Positions 25,098-34,601 of a stretch of 64,000 nucleotides of DNA are shown here, in pieces. This DNA is from Paraglomus occultum (taxonomy: Eukaryota > Glomeromycota > Glomeromycetes > Paraglomerales > Paraglomeraceae). Location of the stretch: contig CAJVPJ010000013.1 in NCBI GenBank assembly GCA_910592205.1, positions 23,699 through 87,698 of the forward strand, in the 5' to 3' direction. The notes below the pieces were generated by a model. It saw nothing but the letters and a program-made list of their open reading frames with translations. It did no database searches and was not told the origin of the DNA. The stretch's first letter is position 1. The number at the start of each line of letters is the position of its first letter. Made by a program: the position numbers and the translations under genes.

Positions 25098-26468
25098 TCA
25101 AAAATTAATACTCACCAACGCCGCATATCCCATACCACTTCCTACACACATGGAAGTAACACCAAATTTTTTCCCAGTCCTCCTCAATTCATACAAAAGC
25201 GTGGAAATCTGCCTGGCGCCTGTGCATCCAAGCGGATGTCCTATGGCAATGGCTCCACCCTTAGGGTTAACCTTACTTTTGTCTATTCCCAACTTTTCGA
25301 CACAATACACCGCCTGAGACGCAAAAGCCTCGTTTATCTCATAAATATCGATATCATCGATCTTCAACCCGGTCTGTTCGAGTAATTTAGGAATAGCATA
25401 TGCGGGTCCAATACCCATAACCCGTGGAGGAACACCAACACACACTCCGCGTACGAATTTACCCAATACGGGTAACTTCAGCTTTTCGGCTGTCTTCCTC
25501 TTCATCAACAATACAGCTGCAGCTCCATCACTCACTTGCGAACTACTCCCTGCAGTTGTCGTGCCGTCGGCTGCAAAGGCGGGCTTCAATTTTGCCAAAC
25601 CCTCCAACGAAGTATCTTTTCTAATCCCATCATCCTTATCGACTACAATAGTCTTCTCCTCCTGTGTTTTAGGATCAGTCCATTTGGTTTCCACTGGTAC
25701 AATTTCGTCATTGAAATAACCAGCTGCTTGAGCAGCTGCCGCACGTTGATGAGAGACAAGAGAGAATGCGTCTTGCTGAGCACGAGTGATGCCATATTCG
25801 CGTGCCACATTCTCTGAAGTTTGACCCATTGGAAGAAGGCAATCAGCTGATTCAGGATTAGAGAATACACGTTCTGACGTTTCGCTTGGCATTGCGCCCG
25901 CTCCGTAACCGAAAGTCATGCTTTCGACTCCAGCACCTGATAATTATAACACAAAGAATTATTTTTATGAATGGATTGACATAGCGATTTGAATGATACT
26001 TATTAGAATCACTATTCAAATTACAGCAACAATTCGCTCCTCCCTTTTTCACTCACCGATTCCGATCTCAATCTGGTCCAGAGCAATTTCATGAGCAATC
26101 TGTACGACAGCTTGCAATCCACTTGAGCACTGTCTGTTGACAGTGTTTAATGCCGCGGTGTGTGGTATTCCCGCATACAAGGCAGCAGCCCTAGCTACTG
26201 TTGCACCACCACCAGCGGGCAATACATTTCCTACGGCAATATCCTCAATCAATTTTGGATCGATGTGGACCCTGTCTATTACCCCCTTGAAGGCAGCTGC
26301 AAGAAGGTCTTCGGGTAGAGTATCCTTGAACCCACCCTTCTTGGATCTTGTCATGGGAGTGCGAACGGCTGCAACAATGACGACATCGTCGGGGGATTTA
26401 TGTGTCAGGGCAGTTTTAGGATCTTTGGAAAAGTGAGAAACAATCTGAGCTACTCTGGACGATGCCAT
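25098..26468 (-). CDS. POT1: Peroxisomal 3-ketoacyl-CoA thiolase
   Basis: Catalyses the last step of beta-oxidation, cleaving 3-ketoacyl-CoA with CoA to acetyl-CoA and a shortened acyl-CoA. Exons 26057-26468 and 25098-25936 (minus strand) join as IGIG|AGVESMTFG and give 416 residues, normal for the family. The N-terminus carries a peroxisomal type-2 signal, R5-V-x5-H12-F13 (RVAQIVSHF), which fits (R/K)(L/V/I)x5(H/Q)(L/A/F). The acyl-accepting cysteine is C114 in NRQCSSGLQA. Other active-site blocks are YEINEAFASQAV, GGAIAIGHPLGCTGARQ and the second cysteine in SMCVGSGMGYA. The PTS2 argues for the peroxisomal enzyme rather than a mitochondrial or cytosolic acetyl-CoA acetyltransferase. Confidence 0.97.
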
Positions 26469-26706
26469 TTTTTAGTTCGTTATTATGGGAATAAAATTTA
26501 GGGGGTGATATGAAGTGGCAATTCGTATGGAGAAGGTGATGTGGGAGATTTATTTATATTGTTTCTGGAATTGATTGGCAACCACTAGAATTTGCATTTA
26601 ATCACGTGATTATAATGCCGGTTACGGATAATTACAATTTCCGTTATAGTATTAGGTCAGATTATGATAATAATAATTCGGATCTTTGCGGAGAATAACG
26701 GGTCAA

Positions 26707-27650
26707 TACACTCACTACTACCAAAAAAGTATTGACCAAAATTCGCCGATCACCGTAATAATTCAGCCGCGCCGCGTTAAAATTTATATCAATGATACAG
26801 AAAAGCCAGCTCTATTCGCTGGTTTATTTAACACCTGGTTGGCATTCAAAACAACTCGCTATCTACAAGTTTTACGAGTATATCTGGGTCAATCTTAAAC
26901 CATTCTTCTTTTAGAGTTCTTGCTTAGTTTTTGGCATACTTTGTCTTTTACGAAGTTTTCTTTCTAATTCATTCCATAAATGACTTTGCGGCGGCCATGT
27001 AAGCGACAGTATATTATTGTCTTCTTTAAAATGCTTTACCGCGGCTATACGATGAACGGTAACATTATCATCTTGAAATATCCATATTTGCGAAGAATCT
27101 AGACTCGCTATGAATAGTTCTTGTTGATATACTCTCCCGGCAACTCTTCCCTCAAGCATGACTAAAAACCGATCCTTTCCCTTGTGAAACAATCCCAAGA
27201 GCGTTTGACTGTCAGGTATTAAACAATCAACTTAGTATTTCTCACTTGGTTTTCTCCACACCCACTTGTGCGAATCATTATGAAAGAACATATCTCGACT
27301 CGTCGCTAAATACTATGTTATTCCGTTCACTAGTAAAGCTTTTTGAAAATTTAGCAAACTATAGACGTCTTTTTCTATTCTGTTCTGAGACCAAAGGCTT
27401 TCTCTTTCCCGAACGTGCATAGTAACCTGAGTCATGCAATGTCGTGAAAATCAACCGCGGTTCCCTCTAACTGGTACGAAGGTCTCTCTCGGACAAAACC
27501 TTCGGCCTTCCACTGTTAGTAACTTTTACTTTCACACCGCACTTTCAAGCTCCCACTATTTCAGCACGTTCGACAATCGATAGCTCTCTATTTTTATCAT
27601 TTTCTTGCCGACGAACATATTTAAACTTGCCGCTAGTTGTATCGTTCACA
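26707..27650 (-). mobile_element. Decayed Tc1-like transposon
   Basis: On the minus strand the fragments of a Tc1-type DDE transposase run in the right order but in shifting frames with several stops: an HTH piece (ERAEIVGA), GRPKVLSERDLR, FSDESRYVLS, a KWVWRKPSEK-like piece, FQDDNVTVHRIAAVKHF, LTWPPQSHLWNELERKLRKR and finally EEWFKIDPDILVKL. The first two Asp positions of the DDE triad can be seen; the DLNPIE block is deleted between PPQSH and LWNELE. A probable 3' terminal repeat starts after TA at 26706-26707 with ctcactactaccaaaaaagt; part of it recurs at 62323. The partner repeat at the other end was not found, so the right limit is approximate. Confidence 0.8.
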
Positions 27651-28430
27651 AATACCAATTGAAATGGGGTCCCGTTCATTTCACCGACAATCCAGCAATC
27701 ATTAGGCATATTTTACCGACAGAAACTACCAAAAAGGATAATGTTGGGGAAATTTGTCGGTTGAACGGATTTCAGGTGATCAGTAACAGTGGGTTTGTTA
27801 TGTGCTAAGCCTAAAAGTTATCCTAGTGAATTCGTCCTGTGCTTTTCTTCTGGCTTTGAGATGCCAAAATTGACTTCTGGATTCAAGCTAAAGTATTACT
27901 GATTTGTCATAAGCTATATTTATTTATTACGCAGTAATGGGGCAGACTGCAACAACATTTGGTTTCTTCTAATCACAAGCAAAACATTTGCATTATTATT
28001 ATCCAAAGAGCTTTTATTCAATAAAAATAAAAAATGGGTTCATTAGATTGAATCCTGACAAGAGTCTACTATTACATGCAGACAAACATTCTAATTAATT
28101 TCCATTCACAAACATGGTTTACAAAGTTGCTTTGCTCTTCTTTGCTTGGTTGTTCGCCAACAAGATCAACTCACATGCAATTTATTAATAGGCCCTTATT
28201 CATGGTAGTTTATGGTACATCTTTTTTTTAATATATCATGATTTGCACAATACATCCATAAAATAATTAAGTGTCAACCACATGACATGCTAAAAAAAAC
28301 ACTTGTAAAACCAAGACTATAATATTTGTGAAGTAATATGACTTTCCTAGTAAATGTTAAATGCTTGTGTGATGGCACATTGAGCAAAGTAGAAGTCCGT
28401 GAGGAAGATTTTGAGGGATTTGGGTAGGAA
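27651..28430. other. AT-rich interval with a transposon-end-like motif
   Basis: About 780 bp with no gene. A sequence near 27707-27730, ccgacagaaactaccaaaaa, resembles 62313-62333 (ccgacaaaaataccaaaaaa), so it may be a scrap of the same transposon family. Nothing else was recognised. Confidence 0.4.
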
Positions 28431-28640
28431 ACTTCAACTCATGATAAAGGATATGTTAATGATCCATTGACCTTGATTAATATTGTTGCAGTTCCCATGC
28501 CATCTTGAGTTCCTAATAATAACACAATTGTGTGCGCGACCAGGACCTAGCCAATATTTCAAAGCTTCTTCGACATGAACTAATGTTTCAGTATAGGCCA
28601 CTTCCACAACAAATTTGGCCAAGGAAAATCCTAAATAAAA
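28380..28640 (-). pseudogene. Decayed copy of the Uma2-like nuclease gene
   Basis: On the minus strand the frame reads FVVEVAYTETLVHVEEALK and then YWLGPGRAHNCVII, closely matching exon 6 of the intact gene at 32489-33971 (LVIEVAYSETLDHVSKALK, YWLTPGRAHDCIVV). The match then jumps to exon-8 DNA: ggaactcaagatggcatggg aligns with ggtacacaggatggcacagg, and ggtcaatggatcattaacat with ggtcaatgcattattaacat. Exon 7 and most introns are missing, with a retained attattag just before the jump, so it is a deleted genomic copy rather than a clean retrocopy. Weak similarity to the C-terminal DFFFVQ region follows out of frame. No upstream exons are present. Confidence 0.85.
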
Positions 28641-30533
28641 AGGGTGTGAAATTACTAGCTTTAAAAAGTTTAAAACAACAAAAATTACATTTCCATCACT
28701 CCCATTTGTGCAGTTACAGCTGGTTTTTCCGGACGAAACGATGCATCAGCTTTCCTTCCACGGTTTATTTCACGCGTTCCTTAATATTAAGAATAAAGAT
28801 TAACATGGTGCCACAAAAAGAACAATATATAATAATATTAATATCAGCACCAAAACTTATAATCTCTGAGTTAGTTCCATCAGCATTATATTTCCAATAT
28901 TGTAATTTATGCCTGCCAGCCAGCATAACCACATGAACCACGTTTCCAAAGTATGGGCATCCTTGAACTTTTCGTTCTTCATAAGTACTAAATTATGACA
29001 AAAAGTTGATATTTCTCGCTTTTTACGCTTTACGGGAAAGCGCAAATACGCAAGAATAATAGTCTAGACGAGTTATCGTAGTAGTAACGTTAATTGAGTC
29101 TGATTGGACGCCGTAAATAACGGCATTTATTTAGATCGTAATCATCATGTTATTAATAAACTTACGTCAGTAGATTATATCTTTCTACAGGTTTATACTA
29201 TTGTGTCCACTCTAGCAGTAACTCATTCGTAATATTATACAATTACGACAGTGTAAAAGACTTAATATTTAGTGTCAAAAATTGGGGGGCCTGCAGTTAA
29301 GCAATGGAAGACTTGTAACCTCATAATGGTAATACATATTTGTATGAAATATTGCTTATTTGGTGACAGACGTCATATGTATTTTTGAGAAACGAAACCG
29401 AGATCTGTAAGGTAGCTAATCCATGCGTATATCACGAGTACATGCATATTAATATGTCTGACGTTTTGACCAGTCAATGTGATATGCTAGATTATGATAG
29501 ACATGATAAATGTAGTTATTTCACGGTACCCTCGAGTGTAATCATTCTCTCATCAAACAAGCTTTTTTATGTACAATTTCTCTCATTATCTTGCTACCTG
29601 ATGACATTAAAAGATAGTAACTATTCTTTGTAAAGCCATTAACCAGATTTGATTTGTGCAATTGGTTTCATCGTCTTCACTGTGAAAGTTTCTTTTTTGG
29701 GTGAGGGATATTAAAATTAGCGCGCTTAATTTACAAAATTTAATAAACAGTTTTTTTTTGAAAGGAATACATGTAATTTGCAATAATACATCAAAAGCAA
29801 TTTTTTTATTCTTATAACGGCCTCGTAGGTTGTGCTTAGCAATTGTTGACAATGATACTGTTTCAAAGTTTTGACCATACCTTAACTTAAATTTTTACTT
29901 CTTGTTGACTCTCTAATGTTTTTATCGGTTTTCGTACCAAACAGCTTTACCATTTTGACGGTTTAAACTAGCCCGCTTACTAATTTTGATGATTGCCCAT
30001 AGTACTGTTCAAGTGAGTACTATTAATTAAAACCAAAATCTATTTACGCGTGACTGTTGACGTGCAACAAGTTGAAAATTTTCGTTGCTTATTTTGTGGT
30101 CGCTCTGGTTTCGTATACCTCGTATAATTACAAGTTTGAAACATGAATACAGTCGAGGCGGAATAAAAAACATTGTCATGTTATTTAACTAAAACGTTTG
30201 GTGTTTTTAGGACCTGCTTCTAATTCAGAACAGGAATAATCAAACGCTTTGAATTTCCGTGCATACAATGTAAAACAAACCCCTAATAATGTGTAAAATT
30301 TCAGATCGATCGGATGCCTACAGAAAATTTTACAAAAATCTATTATTACTATCTAAATATATAAAAACATATTAATATGAAACCGTATGCCGCGTACTAT
30401 TTTTAGAGACATGAACTTTAAAAATCCATATCACCAGATGTTTTTAATCGATTTGCTTGTGTTGTTTGCTAGATGTTACATTCTCTATTACTATGTTTCT
30501 TGGAATATCTGTCAAATTAGGAGGAAACTGTTA
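28641..30533. other. Intergenic, nothing recognised
   Basis: About 1.9 kb, strongly AT-rich. Short open frames at 28532-28936 and 29385-29633 have no family resemblance. No inverted or tandem repeats stand out. Confidence 0.4.
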
Positions 30534-30840
30534 CTATATTTGGGGGTCGTCTAAAGCGGGGGCAACACAAGAAATCAGTCCAATTAAATTTCAAAGATTG
30601 GCGAAGTTAACCAATCTAATTACAAGATCACGTGTAACATATAAAATTCAAAACAAGCCAAAAAGAAGAAAATTCAAAATTTTGCTATGATAACTAGCCT
30701 TTGACTTCTAAGTAAAAATGTCCAGCATAAAATTTTACTCATATATATTAAATGTCAATAACTTAATATTAATTAAAAAATTGTTATTAATTTGATGATT
30801 TCATGTATTTGCCCCCGCTTTAGCCATCCCCTATATTTGG
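30534..30840. mobile_element. Non-autonomous element with 10-bp target duplication (Mutator-like)
   Basis: An exact 10-bp direct repeat, ctatatttgg, lies at 30534-30543 and 30831-30840. Between them is a 287-bp body whose ends are inverted repeats: left gggtcgtctaaagcgggggc then aa; right, reverse-complemented, gggatggctaaagcgggggc then aa, with three mismatches over 22 bp. A 9-11 bp duplication is typical of Mutator-like elements, but no transposase is present to confirm it. Confidence 0.85.
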
Positions 30841-32488
30841 CAATGAACGTGCATGATATCATCGTGTCACATAATTATTTGCGCAATTTTTAGTAGCCAT
30901 TACGCAGTAATTCGTTCAACAATTATTTAAATGCATGCTGATAGTTTATAAAAAGAAAGATTACAGAATTCGGTTGGAAAGGGTCGAGATTCTCGATAAG
31001 TCGAATTTGGCTTAACTCGGACAAAATTTTCCGCCTCTTTTTTTTTTTAAAAAAAATTTTTTTTTGACATATAAAATCGCGATAAACCCGTAAATCTGAC
31101 AGCCTTTCACGGGTTATTATTATAATAAATAGTCTGCATACAATTTTGATTTATGTGATATGGTAGTGTAATCGTTTTTTGACTTTATCATAATAAAAAG
31201 CCTAATAGTAACTGTAAAAACATAAAGCGACCCGTCATGTGGACTGATAACTTGACATGCGCATTACGACATCCCCGACGAATAGGAGTTGCATGCAAAT
31301 TGCACATATATTTCGCATTAAAAGTCGATTTTAGATGTTTGTATTAAAAGTGTTATTCCGAGTTTGACTTACTTAATGAAGAAACTACCAGATTTATGGC
31401 CCACCCACTCACTTACGTTTGTGTCCAGAAAATATTCTCCTTGTTTGAATTTTACAGATAAGAAACCGCTTATCTTTTTCTTTTAAATATTTATTATTAT
31501 GAGAAAAAAAAATTCGAACATGCCAGTCGCGAAATAGGAAGAGAAGCAATTGTAAAATAAAATAGCAAAAAAAATTATTATTTAAAAGTGATCATATATA
31601 TTCCAGACTATATACCCGAGTTTGACATTTATTTTTGAATGTCATGTCTCACTATCATATTAATAAAATATCATTCGAAATGGATTCTTTTGGCAATCAT
31701 CATTTCGCATAGTAATAGGATGTATGCCATCAAGTCATTTTATTGATTTGCAATTAGCGTAATGACGAAATGCAGTGCGTAATTCTGGCGAAAATCTGGG
31801 GAATGTTTTCTCCTGCAAAATTTACAAGTGATATAAAAACAGTTCAGTATCTTTTTTTTCAAATATTATTATCCAGAGAGAAAAGGAATGGGTATGTTGA
31901 ACTTTGAACAAATAAATGAGCAACCGCTCAAGATACCTAGAGAAAAAGCAGTACTCCTTCACTTGATAACTTCTCTCTCGTTCAATTTTATTCACGCTTA
32001 GTGTAAATATATACATCTGGTATAGATTTTCAAATAATTGCTGTCAACAGTTAATACTACTAAAAATATTGATATATTTCGCTCAAAACGGTACCGCAAT
32101 ATCAATATTATTGATTGTTAGACATAAATTAAGCAAACAAAGTGTTATAGTTAAAAGCAACTATTATAAATACGCACGTAAAAAATATTGTATATACCAT
32201 ATTAAACGTTCTAACCCCTCAAATAGGCACCTTGTCTAAATATCACACATTCGATGTTTTGTGCCACCGAACAGAAATCACTGAGAAATACGTCATCTGA
32301 AAAAGAGTTAATCCAACTTGTGAAATTTTGAAACATGAAGTTATTAAATACCAAAAAAGATTGATATGCCAGAGACAAACTCAAAGTTGGCCAGTGACCC
32401 GACATCTTTATCGTTCAAAAAATTACTAGTTGCATATGTGGTGACCGATCAATACAGCAAACTCACCTTTACCCTTTACATCATCAGT
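30841..32488. other. AT-rich interval with a degraded MITE
   Basis: About 1.6 kb without genes. Around 30983-31125 a sequence (ctcgataagtcgaatttggc, then a long T/A tract, then gataaacccgtaaatctgac) lines up with the MITE at 57344-57485 in the same order but is badly worn. The rest, including the promoter of the next gene, shows nothing clear. Confidence 0.5.
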
Positions 32489-33971
32489 ATGTCATCCAAT
32501 AACCTTAGGTGAGCTGTAACGCATCACGTTATGCAGAGGAGATTACGCGTGAGGACGCGGTAGTAAATGCAAATTTAATCAGTAAAAGGTGGTTTGACTT
32601 CTTTCCTGTTATCGTAAACATCCAAAAACAACAAATGTCATATTATACCAGTTCGTCAAATACTAGCTCTAACATTATTAGCTCAATACAAACACGGTCA
32701 AGTTCTGCGTAAGTAGATATGTGCAATCATCATTACTCTTTGTTTTTTCGCTAATCCAGAGATGGTCTTAGGAGTAGTGATGTGGTTTCAGAACAAACGT
32801 CAGACTGTTTCTTTTATCGAAACTTGTGGTGGGACAAGGGAGAATTTAGCGAAAAAGCAAAGTGGGAAGAAGCAACGTAAGTTTCTTTTCCTACTTGTTT
32901 GATGTTGACATTTGTTTTAGTTGGTGACTGATATAAATTGTTATTAAATATATAAGATTACCTTATGTGCTTGCTAAGGGGATCGATATCGAGGATTATG
33001 AAAGACGTGCAGAAATATTTAGCGTACACAGATGTTGGGAATGGTCGAATGGAGAAGTAATAATTTATGAACTTCCCTCTTTGCCACACGAAGTTTGCAT
33101 CAGTGCAATTGTTGAAGAAATAATGGATGCTTGTAGAAATGTTAAACGGACACCTGCTCAGATTTATGGTACTGGTTCTACTAGTAAGTATTAATGTCAT
33201 AACATATTCTTTGTTTGTAGCATTGTATTAATTTTCATTTCTTAAAGCAACACGTGACAGGAACCGTGGGAAAGAAGCTGATGCATCGTTTCGTCCAGAA
33301 AAACCAGCTGTAACAGCACCAAATGGGAGCGACGGAAATGTAATTTTCTAGTCTTTCTATTTGTTTTGAACTTTTTGAAATTTGTAATTTCATATATCTC
33401 TTTTATTTAGGATCTTCCTTGGCCAAATTTGGTCATAGAAGTAGCCTATTCTGAAACATTAGATCATGTTAGCAAAGCTTTAAAATATTGGCTAACTCCT
33501 GGTCGTGCCCATGATTGCATTGTCGTAAAAATCGATCTAGTTCCCCAAAACCAAGTACCGGTCCGTATGAGGGTAAGCTATATTAATACAGTGTAGTTAT
33601 CATTATTTGTATAAGTATTCTGAAGGTTTTAATTTATCGTAGGCTTGGCACTTCTGTGCATCAGATAGAAGCACGAGCAGATTTCGGTATAGAAATATGG
33701 TAACGTTAAATTATAGTGATCGCCTTTCTGTTGGCATATTTAAAATCTCTAATATATGTATGATGATTATTAGTTTGAATTCGGTACACAGGATGGCACA
33801 GGAGCTCCATTAAATATTGTGCAAGGTCAATGCATTATTAACATATCATTAAGATGTCTTTACCATGATTTGAATCCTACTGTCCAAATACCTCAAGATC
33901 TTCCTGACCCCATTCCACTGGACTTTTTCTTTGTCCAACGCGCCATCACAAATGCATTTGATATTCATTAG
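32489..33971 (+). CDS. Uma2-like (DUF820) PD-(D/E)XK nuclease-family protein
   Basis: Eight exons (32489-32508, 32652-32708, 32760-32876, 32957-33183, 33248-33339, 33411-33572, 33643-33699, 33774-33971) join in phase to 309 residues. The N-terminus is Ser/Asn-rich. The Uma2-type core begins at YVLAKGIDIEDYERR, with WEWSNGEVIIYELPSLPHE. The PD-(D/E)XK-like positions are Asp in GKEADASFRPEKP, Glu in PNLVIEVAYSETLDH, and a helix Lys in KALKYWLTPGRAHDCIVV. In this family the Lys often sits in the following helix rather than two residues after Glu, so the site is plausibly intact. Uma2 proteins are mainly bacterial (notably cyanobacterial) and their role is unknown; fungal copies suggest old horizontal transfer followed by intron gain. 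Exons 1-2 are weakly supported; an alternative start is 32638. Confidence 0.8.
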
Positions 33972-34440
33972 TATTAGGACTACTTCACACCCTTTTACTC
34001 GACGAACAGTCGAACCCTGATATTGTAGCTTTTTATTTTGTTTAACAAAAAATTTTCCATATTAGTATTATGCTGGTCAATTCTGTTTGGTTTTATTTTT
34101 TAATTGCTAGGTGTTTTTTTTATCAATATGTATTTGCTATGCCAGATTTCAGAATTTTTACACGTTTGGTGTAGTAGTAGTGTAATTTCCACGACTATTA
34201 TTACATTAAACTATACGATAAGTTACCAGGGAATGAATCATTAACAGTGCATTTCAGAGTGTAAAGGACTACTCATTCATTAAATGGGGATATAATAATA
34301 ATAAATTGCTGCTTTACAACTAATTTTGTGACCAGCCTTGAAATACGGTAGTTTCATATTGTCTATATCATCATAGTAAATATAAAACGTTTATCTCAAC
34401 CAAGTTTACAATTAATTGTTTCATTTTGTCTGGGTTTGTT
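33972..34440. other. 3' flank of the Uma2-like gene
   Basis: About 470 bp, AT-rich, with no coding features. It should hold the 3' UTR of the preceding gene. Confidence 0.4.
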
Positions 34441-34601
34441 GCAGTACCACTATCAAAACCACCACTACAAGAGCAAAAATTACTGCCGCAAACTAGTTAT
34501 CATCCAATTCACCACAGCAATCCACTTTAATGAACGACAACCAAACCACTTATCAACTTACTCACAACACGCGGTCGTCCATCTGCCAGTTCGTCCTCGA
34601 G
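34441..34601 (+). pseudogene. Broken duplicate of an SPP1 5' coding segment
   Basis: DNA here matches 37972-38141 inside SPP1 exon 1 over about 160 bp: ccactatcaa, acaagagcaaaaa, ctgccgcaaactagttatca, ccacagcaatccac, acaaccaaaccact and cgtccatctgccagttcgtc. Relative to the gene it lacks about 10 bp after ccactatcaa, so the reading frame shifts at once and the Gln/Pro-rich protein is lost. Similarity stops sharply on both sides; no start codon context, PHD region or introns accompany it. It is best read as a gene-fragment duplication. Confidence 0.85.

Noticed and set aside
26686-26898. 70-codon plus-strand open frame beside the thiolase
   Set aside because: It lies across the terminal region of the Tc1-like remnant and is antisense to the decayed transposase end.
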